Both the position numbers and the translations under genes were made by a program. Below, one piece after another: positions 16,348 to 24,891 of a DNA stretch of 64,000 nt. The DNA lies in contig NZ_AZUQ01000001.1 in NCBI RefSeq assembly GCF_000527155.1, positions 986,554 through 1,050,553 of the forward strand. Direction: 5' to 3'. The stretch is from Haloglycomyces albus DSM 45210 (GTDB lineage Bacteria > Actinomycetota > Actinomycetes > Mycobacteriales > Micromonosporaceae). Position 1 is the stretch's first letter, and each line of letters begins with the position of its first letter. The notes below the pieces were generated by a model. That model saw nothing but the letters and a program-made list of their open reading frames with translations, did not search any database and was not told where the DNA came from.

Positions 16348-17979
16348 TTAGCGCCCCAGTTTAGAGCGCACCAGGGTGTGAAGATCACGCACCTCGTTCA
16401 CCCGCAATGCCATGCAAATCAGGACGTATACCAGCAATGCCACCATACCGGGCACGGCCGTGCTGAGGATTTGGCTGAACTTGTCGTCTAGCGGACTCGG
16501 CCAGACTTGGTAGACCAGCCACGCCACTCCCGCCGCACAGACGGCGGCGAAGGCCATGACCGCCTGCCCCTTCAGGACCCCGAACATGCCCAGCAGTCCC
16601 ATGCGGCGCCGCAGAATCACAAACGCCAGGAATACCGACACCAGATAGGAAACTCCGTTGGCGGCGAACAAACCGACCACGATCCATTCCAGTGGCAGTA
16701 GCACGAAGGCGAAAATGTAGCAGCCGACGCGAATGGCGATGACCGGAATGTTGATCAGGGCGACCATACGGGTGTCGGTCTGCGCGAAGAAGGCGTACAG
16801 CTGCATTTGGCTGATCCCGAACGGAAGCAACGACAGCGCGGCCGCGACCAGTACGTAACCGGTGGCTTCGGCTTGGGCGGGGGTGTATATCCCCCACTGG
16901 AATACCGCGAAGGCGGCGGGCTGGTTGAGGGCGACCAGTATCGCGGCGGCGGGAATGACCAGGAACGACATCATGCGGAGTCCGCCACGTAGATGCGCCT
17001 TCAGATCCTCCCAATTGGAATCGTCGGCCGCACGCGTCATACGCGGCATGAGGGCGGTCACGATGGAAACTCCGATGATGCCGTAGACCATCATCATGAT
17101 CAAATACGAGTTGTTGTAGACGGTCGCACCGGCGACGAACGGTCCGTCGTCATCGGCACTTCCTGCGGCGCCGTTCGCGAACCGCAGCACGGCCGCCACC
17201 GACGCCTGGTTCAACACGACGAACACCATCGACCACGTCGCCATGTGCGCGATCTCCCGCAGCGGCAGAGCCCGGAAGTCAAAGCGCCACTTCCAGTGGA
17301 AACCGGCCTTCCGCAGGGCCGGGAAGAGCGCCATGACCTGAATGACGATACCGGCCGTCGTACCCGCACCCAGCAGCATGATCATCCCCGGCGTCACTTC
17401 GTCGGGCGACTCGATTTGACTGGAGCCGGTGAACAAGACGTAGAAGGCCACACCGACCGAGATAACGACGATGTTGTTGATGATCGGTACCCACATGGGA
17501 GCCGCGAAACGCTCTCGCGAATTCAAGACACCGCCCAGAATGGCGGCGAGACCGTAGAACATGAGCGCGGGCATCATCCAATAGGTCAGCTTGGTGACCA
17601 GGACCGCCTGTTCCGCGTTTTCGGACATGGCGCGCGCGATCAGAGGTGAGGCCAGGGTAGCGGCGACGGTTGCCAGAGCCAGCAGCAGGAACGCCAGGGT
17701 CAACAGTCGCTGTGTGAACGCCGCACCGTCGTCCGGGTCGTTCTTGCGGGCCTTGACGAACAGGGGCAGGATGATACCGGTGAAAATACCCCCCATGACC
17801 AGCTCAAAGATCATCTGAGGGAAGAATTGCGAGGTGGTATAGGAGTTACCCAGCAACCCCGCGCCGATCGCCGCCGAAATAACGACGGTACGCCCGAATC
17901 CGGTGATGCGACTCACCAGTGAGCCCAACCCCATTATGACGCTTGACTTACCAACACCTTCTGTAGCGGTTGCGCTCAC
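16348..17979 (-). CDS. murJ: Lipid II flippase MurJ (MviN)
   Basis: The 543-residue protein has about 14 membrane helices of the MOP exporter superfamily; the N-terminal GLGSLVSRITGFGRTVVISAA is the usual MurJ opening. It flips lipid II across the membrane for peptidoglycan synthesis. An in-frame GTG exists at 18027, but AAAGGA lies 5 bp before the GTG at 17979, so I use the latter. It ends soon after the last helix (short tail VNEVRDLHTLVRSKLGR); the pseudokinase part is the next gene. It is divergent from pcnA with only 88 bp between. Confidence 0.93.
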   Translation of the reverse strand: MSATATEGVGKSSVIMGLGSLVSRITGFGRTVVISAAIGAGLLGNSYTTSQFFPQMIFELVMGGIFTGIILPLFVKARKNDPDDGAAFTQRLLTLAFLLLALATVAATLASPLIARAMSENAEQAVLVTKLTYWMMPALMFYGLAAILGGVLNSRERFAAPMWVPIINNIVVISVGVAFYVLFTGSSQIESPDEVTPGMIMLLGAGTTAGIVIQVMALFPALRKAGFHWKWRFDFRALPLREIAHMATWSMVFVVLNQASVAAVLRFANGAAGSADDDGPFVAGATVYNNSYLIMMMVYGIIGVSIVTALMPRMTRAADDSNWEDLKAHLRGGLRMMSFLVIPAAAILVALNQPAAFAVFQWGIYTPAQAEATGYVLVAAALSLLPFGISQMQLYAFFAQTDTRMVALINIPVIAIRVGCYIFAFVLLPLEWIVVGLFAANGVSYLVSVFLAFVILRRRMGLLGMFGVLKGQAVMAFAAVCAAGVAWLVYQVWPSPLDDKFSQILSTAVPGMVALLVYVLICMALRVNEVRDLHTLVRSKLGR

Positions 17980-18067
17980 TACAGTCCTTTCTTCGCGAAA
18001 CTGGCTCTTCACACCCTTGACATTCACGTCCGCACCTGAAAAGGAGGGTCTGTAAGCTTATGGGGCG

Positions 18068-19495
18068 ATGTCTGAATCTAACCATAATGCAATTACCGTT
18101 CCGCCCCTAGCCGACGACCTTGGCGAGCTGTTCACCGCTGCCGGTCATCAGCTCTATCTGGTCGGTGGGCCGGTACGTGACGCCATCCTGCGTCGAGGAG
18201 TCCACGACTTGGACTTCACCACCGACGCCCGTCCCGATGAGACACTGCGCCTCCTCAAAGCGGCTTGCACCGCGACCTGGACCACCGGCGCAGAGTTTGG
18301 AACCATCGGCGGCGTCTTTCGTGGCGAACAGGTAGAGGTTACGACTTTCCGGGCAGATGCCTACGACGGTATCACCCGCAACCCCATAGTCGCGTTCGGA
18401 GACAATATAACCGACGACCTAAAGCGGCGCGACTTCACCATCAACGCCATGGCCGTCTCACTCCCCGACCACAAATTCGTCGATCCTCACGGCGGTATCA
18501 CCGACCTGGTCCAAGGGACGATTCAGACACCGGGATCGGCCGAGACGTCGTTCCGCGACGATCCCCTGCGCATGTTGCGAGCCGCCCGATTCTCCTCTCA
18601 ACTGGGATTCGACATTGAATCCTCAACGTTCGAAGCGATGCACAACCTCGCCGACGAACTTCAACGCATCACGGCTGAGCGTATCCGCGACGAATTCGTC
18701 AAACTCATCGCCACGCCCGACCCCGTACGCGGCCTGAAGGCACTGGTCAATACCGGCCTCGCCGACAGGTTCCTTCCCGAACTCAGTGCGCTGCGTATGG
18801 AGATCGACGAGCACGCCCAGCACAAAGACGTATACGAGCACTCCCTCCAAGTGCTCCAGAACGCCATCGAGCTCGAAAACCGATACGACGACACCGGGCC
18901 CGACACCATCCTGCGCATCGCGGCCCTACTCCACGACATCGGCAAACCGGATACCAAACGCGTACTGGCAGGTGGCGGCGTCACCTTCTACCACCACGAC
19001 GTCGTCGGGGCCAAAATGGCCCGGAAACGCATGCGCGCGCTCAAATTCCCCAAGTCCGAGATCGAAACGGTCGCCCACCTCATCTTCCTGCACCTGCGCT
19101 TCTACGGCTACGGTCAGGACGGCTGGACCGATTCGGCGGTGCGCCGCTACGTCAACGACGCCGGAGACGATCTCGATCGGCTCCATCTTCTGGTACGTTC
19201 CGACGTCACGACGCGGAACAAACGCAAAGCGGCCCGCCTCAAAGCCGACTACGACTCCTTTGAGGAACGCATCGCCGAAATCCGCGAAAAAGAGGATTTG
19301 GCCGCCGTACGACCCGATCTCAACGGCAATGAAATCATGGAGCTACTGGGTATCGGACCAGGACCCCAAATCGGCAAAGCCTGGAAACACCTCAAGGAGC
19401 TGCGCCTAGAGCACGGACCCATGAGCCGAGAAGAAGCCCGAGCGCACCTGACTGAATGGGCCGAAAAAGAAGGGATCCGCCCCGAAGAACACTAA
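18068..19495 (+). CDS. pcnA: CCA-adding tRNA nucleotidyltransferase / poly(A) polymerase family protein
   Basis: The 475-residue protein has a class II nucleotidyltransferase head with LVGGPVRDAIL near residue 31 and the metal-binding DLDFTTD near residue 49, a tRNA-binding middle, and an HD domain (IAALLHDIGKPDTK near residue 290). Actinobacterial members add or repair the CCA end of tRNAs. It is divergent from murJ; the MutT4-like and DUF6049 genes that usually lie between them are absent. AAGGAGGG lies 20 bp upstream, farther than ideal. The terminator stem overlaps the last codons. Confidence 0.92.
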   Translation: MSESNHNAITVPPLADDLGELFTAAGHQLYLVGGPVRDAILRRGVHDLDFTTDARPDETLRLLKAACTATWTTGAEFGTIGGVFRGEQVEVTTFRADAYDGITRNPIVAFGDNITDDLKRRDFTINAMAVSLPDHKFVDPHGGITDLVQGTIQTPGSAETSFRDDPLRMLRAARFSSQLGFDIESSTFEAMHNLADELQRITAERIRDEFVKLIATPDPVRGLKALVNTGLADRFLPELSALRMEIDEHAQHKDVYEHSLQVLQNAIELENRYDDTGPDTILRIAALLHDIGKPDTKRVLAGGGVTFYHHDVVGAKMARKRMRALKFPKSEIETVAHLIFLHLRFYGYGQDGWTDSAVRRYVNDAGDDLDRLHLLVRSDVTTRNKRKAARLKADYDSFEERIAEIREKEDLAAVRPDLNGNEIMELLGIGPGPQIGKAWKHLKELRLEHGPMSREEARAHLTEWAEKEGIRPEEH

Positions 19496-19520
19496 ACGTG
19501 TTCCCAGGCAGGATCCCTTT
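19470..19520 (+). terminator. Terminator overlapping the pcnA stop codon
   Basis: AAGGGATCC (19470-19478) pairs with GGATCCCTT (19511-19519), enclosing a second stem GAACAC-TAAAC-GTGTTC that contains the TAA stop. A T run follows. The last eight codons of pcnA therefore form the left arm, so ribosomes finishing translation would compete with the hairpin. Confidence 0.75.
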
Positions 19521-19562
19521 AAGGAAGCGTAAGGCGCTCCACTGAGAACGCCCTAGCGGTGT

Positions 19563-21191
19563 CTACGCGTACGGGTCGTCGTCCTCGTCGGTAACGCCCC
19601 AGACATCGTCGTCTTCGACAAGCCAAGCGTCGGCTTCGCCTTTGCTCTCCTTGTCGCCGTCGTTCATGCCGCGCATACCGCCGCCGCCACCGCCGCCGCC
19701 CATCATCATGCCGCCACGGCCGCCGCCACCGGCACCAGCACCGGCCGCACCGGCACCGCCCATACCGGGGCCTGCACCGGCCATACCCGAACCACCGGCA
19801 CCGGGACCGCCGCCTACACCAGGCACGCCGCCGCCGGGTCCACCGATTCCGGGAGGAGCACCGGGTCCGCCGGCGCTGGCCAGACCGGCTCCGCCGGACC
19901 CGGACCCCGCCGGTACAGGGTTGCCGTTCTCATCCCATTCCCAGCCTTCGGGGTCGTCGGGGTCGTATTCGCCAGGTGCCGGACCGGTCCCTGGGCCACC
20001 AGGACCCGGATAGCTCGGGCTGCCCGGTCCACCACCGGAGCCGCCGCCTCCCGGCATGCTGGGTGTCTGCCCTGGTGCAGTGGGTGACTCGTAATCGCCG
20101 GTTCCCGGCGCACCTCCGCCTCCAGCGGGTGCGCCTCCAGCCGGAGGAGAATACGGCTTGGGGCCATAGTCCTCGGGGTTCATATCCGTGTCGTTGGAGG
20201 GGCTGACATCGTTTTCAACCTGCCCGGCATCATCGCTGGCGATATTCATGCGCTCTACGATGTTGCGGTTCAAATCGGTCGCGCGAGCCTCATAATCGTC
20301 CTTCGGATCGTAGTCACTTTCCGACCGAGACTGCTGGTCTAGCTCATCTTTGGCCTGTTCGGTCGCCATGTCCATGGTGAACCAACCGGGTTCTTTGCCT
20401 TCGGATTCGGCCACCTCGGGACGATTCTTGTACTCGTGCAAATATTCAGCACGATCGGCCGTCCAGTCCTGAACCTCTGTAACCGTGCTGGTGTCGAATC
20501 CCGCCAACTCGGCCACATCATCGGCTTTGTCACAGGTCTCATCCTGACATTCGGCGATGTACGGTGGACGAACATGGATCTCGTCCCACCACCACCAGCG
20601 GTCTCCAACGGTCGTAATGTGCACAGCCGGGTAGGGAGTTCCCTCGGATCCTTCTCCCCCTTGCATGCTGGCGATAGTGGTTTCCCGCTGACGGAGATTT
20701 TCGATCATACCGTCATCCTTATTTTCACCGCCGATCTCAGCAGTTAGCCGTTTCAGATCATCTACTAGACCTTCCACCTGGTCGGCGAACGCATCGGCAT
20801 CATCACCCGTCCAGTTGTCATCTATATCTTTTAGCTTTTGTTTGAGTTCCGATTCCGAAGGGCTCAGGGTATCGAAGAAATCTCCCCATTTTTCCCGAAT
20901 ATGTTCTATAGAGTAATCGTTCTGCTCGGCAGGGCGCAATTGATTGACGAATTCCGTCACAGTCCAGCCGCTCGGCATTTTCATTTCCGAGCTCCGCATT
21001 TGAATTTCCTGGTTTTTAACCGGAATCGCAGACATGAGGCGCAGCCACGCGTCTTCTGCTTCAGAGTCCTCTATATTCTCGCAGTCACCGTTCTTACACG
21101 ACCCGATATTCAAAAGACGGGAAGACAGGTCATTGTAATAGTTGGCCGATTCTGTAATTCCGCCGTATTCTTCTGCTTGATACTCTGCCAT
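19563..21191 (-). CDS. WXG-like ESX-associated protein with Gly/Pro-rich C-terminal region
   Basis: The 542-residue protein has a helical N-terminal part with a WXG motif in DDNWTGDDADAFADQVEGL near residue 127. The middle is charged and contains WWWW and a Cys pair (CQDETC). The region from about 345 to 510 is made of Gly, Pro, Ala and some Met, and the tail is acidic. This layout resembles large substrates or chaperoned partners of type VII (ESX) secretion in actinobacteria. The next gene is 3 bp upstream, so it is in an operon with the lipoprotein. No secretion ATPase gene is present. Exact role unknown. Confidence 0.75.
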   Translation of the reverse strand: MAEYQAEEYGGITESANYYNDLSSRLLNIGSCKNGDCENIEDSEAEDAWLRLMSAIPVKNQEIQMRSSEMKMPSGWTVTEFVNQLRPAEQNDYSIEHIREKWGDFFDTLSPSESELKQKLKDIDDNWTGDDADAFADQVEGLVDDLKRLTAEIGGENKDDGMIENLRQRETTIASMQGGEGSEGTPYPAVHITTVGDRWWWWDEIHVRPPYIAECQDETCDKADDVAELAGFDTSTVTEVQDWTADRAEYLHEYKNRPEVAESEGKEPGWFTMDMATEQAKDELDQQSRSESDYDPKDDYEARATDLNRNIVERMNIASDDAGQVENDVSPSNDTDMNPEDYGPKPYSPPAGGAPAGGGGAPGTGDYESPTAPGQTPSMPGGGGSGGGPGSPSYPGPGGPGTGPAPGEYDPDDPEGWEWDENGNPVPAGSGSGGAGLASAGGPGAPPGIGGPGGGVPGVGGGPGAGGSGMAGAGPGMGGAGAAGAGAGGGGRGGMMMGGGGGGGGMRGMNDGDKESKGEADAWLVEDDDVWGVTDEDDDPYA

Positions 21192-21194
21192 GGA

Positions 21195-21980
21195 TCAGCT
21201 CTCCATCTCCTCGTTCACAATGTCTCTCAAACCGGGGAGGTAATCCTCCAAGACGAAGGTGCCTAGCTCGTCATACGTAAAGTCGTAATAGGCATACTCT
21301 TCGGGACTCTTATTCGGGTCATACCAGGAATATTCTGGAAGATCCGGGTATTCGGCAGCAGTTTGAGCTTGCGTGTAACCTTGGTCCTTATCAAGTTCGA
21401 CAGTGACCTTGTAATAAGTAGGTCCGTCACGGAAACCAGCGAATACATATCCTCGCCTGGAGTCATCATCCTGTTCTATAATGACAACCGCACTATCGTC
21501 TCCTAGAGACGAGCTGAGATCGGTGCTGGTGTAGTTGTCATCAGAACGGAAATTATCGATCTGATCCAACAACTTCTCGTGATCACGTTCTGCAAGATCG
21601 GTCCGATCGCTTTCATACGCCGATACGTCTACATAGAATTTGCCGCGCGCACCGTATCCCCGTTCCGGACCAAGTTCCTCATTGTGCTCAATTAGAGGTG
21701 ATCCACTGCAGCGCGCGCCCAGTTCCCCGTCAATCGGGCTACTCTCCCACGCATCGGAGCCGTCGTTGATTCCATCAATGTCAATGAAATCGACCAGTGG
21801 CTGCAAATTGTCATACGTCTTGCATGGATCCGCCCACGATTTCACAACTTGTCGAACCGAATCGCCGTCACTGCCACCTGAGGAGTCCGACCCGTCCTCC
21901 GAATTACACGCCGACAGCAACACCAACGAAGCCGCACCGATAGCGGCCAACCCGGTGCGACCGAACTTATTCACAGTCAC
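21195..21980 (-). CDS. DUF3558-like lipoprotein
   Basis: The 261-residue protein has a signal sequence and lipobox LLSAC (Cys25), followed by a Ser/Asp/Gly-rich linker and a compact domain with conserved-looking DPCKTYDN and ARCSGSPL segments (two cysteines). This pattern fits DUF3558 lipoproteins, which occur near ESX-type genes in actinobacteria. It stands between the two small YxxxD/E proteins upstream and the WXG-like protein 3 bp downstream, so surface display linked to secretion is plausible. Base composition is lower in GC than in neighbouring housekeeping genes. Function unknown. Confidence 0.75.
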   Translation of the reverse strand: MTVNKFGRTGLAAIGAASLVLLSACNSEDGSDSSGGSDGDSVRQVVKSWADPCKTYDNLQPLVDFIDIDGINDGSDAWESSPIDGELGARCSGSPLIEHNEELGPERGYGARGKFYVDVSAYESDRTDLAERDHEKLLDQIDNFRSDDNYTSTDLSSSLGDDSAVVIIEQDDDSRRGYVFAGFRDGPTYYKVTVELDKDQGYTQAQTAAEYPDLPEYSWYDPNKSPEEYAYYDFTYDELGTFVLEDYLPGLRDIVNEEMES

Positions 21981-22007
21981 TTCAACACTCCTTCATCACG
22001 ACCGCGC

Positions 22008-22337
22008 CTACTGCGCGGCGTTGTCCAGTCCAGTCGTATTGGCGTCTTCGGCGCTTCCAGAGTTGTCGATCGACTTCTGGAGCGATTCCTGCAGTCCGTA
22101 AATCGTCTTGCGGATCTTCTCCAGGTTCGACCAAACCGTTGAATGGAACTCACCGTAATTGGTTCGAGCGGTGTTCGAACCGTCCATGTACCCGAATGCG
22201 GGTTCCTTGTGCAAGTCTCCGCCGTCCTGCATCATAGGCTGAAGCTCGTTCTCCAGCTTCTCGCGCTGACCGTCCAGGAGTTCAATCCACTCACGCAGAT
22301 ACTCTTCGTCAAACTTTCTCTCACCACTGCCCGCCAT
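22008..22337 (-). CDS. Small ESX-like helical protein, paralogue 1
   Basis: The 109-residue protein is predicted to be mainly helical. It shares with the 22739-23074 gene an N-terminal GERK segment, a central KEPAFGYMDGS/KQPAFGHLGSS segment, and FHSTVWSNLEKIRKTIYGLQE. The last holds YxxxE, the general type VII secretion signal form, after a Trp turn. The open frame extends 23 codons upstream but GAGGAAAGG lies before the ATG at 22337. It is probably first in the run to the lipoprotein and the WXG-like gene. I infer a secreted ESX-like dimer subunit. Confidence 0.75.
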   Translation of the reverse strand: MAGSGERKFDEEYLREWIELLDGQREKLENELQPMMQDGGDLHKEPAFGYMDGSNTARTNYGEFHSTVWSNLEKIRKTIYGLQESLQKSIDNSGSAEDANTTGLDNAAQ

Positions 22338-22738
22338 GGCCGTTCCTTTCCTCACTGAGGATCGTGATTGAGTTTTCTTGGCGCTCAAGCAGACGTTCCC
22401 GCACAACCGTCACGCCGATCCGACACGAGCGCCAAGTTACCGCTCGCAACCGGTACATACACCTTGCAGCGCAAATACTCAGAGTATATGTCAATCACTA
22501 TTATATTGACAGTCCCTTCTGATAACGCTCCTGGTGCCTAGGAGGAGTCACTCGCCTCAAGGGCGCTCACACCCATTTTACGAACACTCCACAAATTCCA
22601 TTGCAGCCCAGTCCTCCCAATGTGGCAACCCGTTATCGCTCACGGCTTAGGTACTTGTCGCGTAGGCGACAAGCAGGTTTCGCGGCATAGCAAACGGCAA
22701 AGGGTTGGCCGACAACCCCTCCTAGAGCATTGTCCCCA
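22338..22738. other. Intergenic stretch between the two ESX-like paralogues
   Basis: AT-rich for this genome and without a supported gene. It probably holds the promoter for 22337-19563. Near-identical leader segments (gaggaaaggaacggcc before the first gene, gaggaaaggcaggccc before the second) support tandem duplication including the translation start region. Confidence 0.5.
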
Positions 22739-23074
22739 TTAGGTAAGGTCGTCAGCGGCTTTGTTGAAGCCGTATTGGCTCGCATCCTCATCGGTCCTTG
22801 AACTCTCAATAGCCTTCTCTGCAATATCGATCAGACCGTAGAGATTGAGCCTGAAGTTCTGTAGGTTGTCCCAGGTCGAACGATGAAACCCTTCATACGT
22901 CTCCTGTGCCGAATCCGAGGAACCCAGGTGCCCGAATGCCGGTTGCTTTCCCAGCACTTCACCAGGACGGAGCTTTTTGACCAGCTCATCTTCAATAACG
23001 TCTATCTGTTCGCGTGCCTTGGTAATAAATTCTTCCAAAGCTTCGGGGTCAAGTTTTCGTTCACCGCTACTCAC
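22739..23074 (-). CDS. Small ESX-like helical protein, paralogue 2
   Basis: The 111-residue protein is a diverged tandem copy of the 22008-22337 gene. Shared features are GERKLDPEALEEFI at the start, KQPAFGHLGSSDSAQ in the middle, and HRSTWDNLQNFRLNLYGLID with YxxxD near residue 80. The start is GTG with AAAGG about 13 bp upstream. The pair could form a heterodimer like EsxA/EsxB, although neither has a canonical WXG turn; the Trp instead lies in STW/STVW. There is no signal peptide. Function inferred only from motifs and neighbours. Confidence 0.72.
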   Translation of the reverse strand: MSSGERKLDPEALEEFITKAREQIDVIEDELVKKLRPGEVLGKQPAFGHLGSSDSAQETYEGFHRSTWDNLQNFRLNLYGLIDIAEKAIESSRTDEDASQYGFNKAADDLT

Positions 23075-23397
23075 CGCCGGGCCTGCCTTTCCTCACTAGC
23101 GGTCATGTTTCAGTTTCCTTGGTGGTCTTCCGAATAGGGGCGTTCAACCAACTCGCTGAATCCCTTCTCGCGCTGAAGAGCATTCACCAGCAAGTCGTCT
23201 ATAGATACAAGGCACTTACATCAAGTAAGCGTTGCTCATAGCGACCGACCATTTGAACAACGGGAATCGTACTCGCAAGCATCAATGGCCGCCATGGCAT
23301 TCGGCTCCATTCTACGAATGCCCCACAAGCATTATTACAACCCCGGCCAGGGAGAAAAGCACGCAATAAATATCGACAAACGTATTGCTGTCCGCTA
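23075..23397. other. Intergenic stretch between the GT87 gene and the ESX-like cassette
   Basis: No gene, RNA or clear repeat could be supported. It is relatively AT-rich and presumably contains the promoter of the 23074 gene on the minus strand. Confidence 0.4.
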
Positions 23398-24864
23398 TTA
23401 GACCTTCGCTTTGGAGTCAGCATCAGGAGGTGTCTCGCTTGGCGTTTCAGCGTCGGTGGGGGTTGGTTCAGATCCGCCTTTACCAGTCGCACGATAGGAG
23501 TTCGAAAGTACGTCTCTGACAACAAACCCACAGACCACCGCCAATGCGACCCACCGCAGTCCAGCCGCCGCCAAGAACGTCGCTTCACTAATACCGCGCT
23601 CCGCATCAGTGCTCACCTGCAACATCTTGCCGTAGAAGGCGAAGAAGTAGACCAGTTCGCAGACCTGCCAAAATACAAAGAGCGTCCAGCGAGGTCGCGC
23701 CAGTACCAGCAGAGGCAGCAACCACAGAACGTACTGCTGCGACCAGACCTTTCCGGTGAGAACAAAAGCGGCGACAACCAGGAAGCACAACTGCGCCAGC
23801 TCCGGCCTGCGCGGCGCGAAATAGGCTAGAGCGGCAATCCCAAGGCAGCACAAGGCAAAGACCACGAAGTAGGCCGTATTGACCCACTCCACGTCGTGGA
23901 ACTGCTCGACCGGAGTCACTTCCTTGAGGACGTACCAGAGAGTGCCCCAGTCAATGTAGCGCTCGGAGTTCAGTTCAAAAAATCGCATCCACGATTCGGG
24001 CCACAGCCATGCCACCGGGCCGTTGACCAACGTCCAGGTGAACGCGGCAACGGTGAGTGTCGTCAGGGTGTGCCGCAAGCGAACCTGAGAGAATCCCTCC
24101 CGTCTGAGCGCCAATACGAGCATCGGCCCGGCGAACAGCAAGGGGTAGAACTTGGCGGTCACCGCCAAGCCCAGAAAAAGCCCTGACGTGACGTGTTTTT
24201 CTCTCTGCCAGAAGAAAAAGAACGCCACCACACCCGCTACGGCGAGGAGATCCCAATTGACATACGCGGTCACGATCATGACCGGCGTCGCGACGAGCAT
24301 CATTGCGTCCCAAGGCCGGGACGCTTCTCCGTCGCGACGGTACCGGGTCCGCATCAAATAAATCATCGTGATCGTCAGCAACGCCAAAGCTCCCAGCACT
24401 ATGGCGTTGAGATTGAAAAACAGGGCACCGCCGTTGACTCCGAATATCGTTTCCGCTTGGAAGGCGATCTGGCCCCACAGGCCCATGAACCACCCGGTGA
24501 GCACCGGATATTCGACCGGATGGTCTTTATAGGGTACGGCGCCTTCATGGAACCGTTCGGCTCCCCAGAGGGCACGGACGTCGCTGTAACAGCCGGAACT
24601 GTACTGGATATTGTCGGTCCACCCGCCGTCGACACACGGCGATTTCTGTAGCCAGGCCAGGGCCAATACCCCGATGGCAACGGCCATGGTCACGTAAAAC
24701 GGGCTCCAGAAACGCCGTCGTGGCGGATCGACCGCGTGGGCTCCCAATGGCCCCCCGATGAGTTGCGATGCGAAACGCACAAAACGATCGGTTCGGGAGG
24801 GCGCGACGGGTCGATTGCGATCGCCTGTCGGCGCCTCAAGGTAAGCCCTCTGTTTATCCATCAT
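23398..24864 (-). CDS. GT87-type polyprenol-phosphate-mannose-dependent membrane glycosyltransferase
   Basis: The 488-residue multi-helix protein (GT-C fold, DUF2029/GT87) has about 10-12 helices. The first loop contains DNIQYSSGCYSDVRALWGAERFHEGAVPYKDHPVEYPVL, with the acidic pair expected of GT-C enzymes that use lipid-linked sugars. In mycobacteria a homologue sits beside ponA1 (Rv0051 position), as here near the ponA gene. It probably adds mannose or arabinose to envelope glycans outside the membrane. The Ala/Glu/Asp-rich C-tail is cytoplasmic. The specific product is unknown. Confidence 0.85.
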   Translation of the reverse strand: MMDKQRAYLEAPTGDRNRPVAPSRTDRFVRFASQLIGGPLGAHAVDPPRRRFWSPFYVTMAVAIGVLALAWLQKSPCVDGGWTDNIQYSSGCYSDVRALWGAERFHEGAVPYKDHPVEYPVLTGWFMGLWGQIAFQAETIFGVNGGALFFNLNAIVLGALALLTITMIYLMRTRYRRDGEASRPWDAMMLVATPVMIVTAYVNWDLLAVAGVVAFFFFWQREKHVTSGLFLGLAVTAKFYPLLFAGPMLVLALRREGFSQVRLRHTLTTLTVAAFTWTLVNGPVAWLWPESWMRFFELNSERYIDWGTLWYVLKEVTPVEQFHDVEWVNTAYFVVFALCCLGIAALAYFAPRRPELAQLCFLVVAAFVLTGKVWSQQYVLWLLPLLVLARPRWTLFVFWQVCELVYFFAFYGKMLQVSTDAERGISEATFLAAAGLRWVALAVVCGFVVRDVLSNSYRATGKGGSEPTPTDAETPSETPPDADSKAKV

Positions 24865-24891
24865 CGTCGAGCTTAACGGAGTAGCTTCCCG

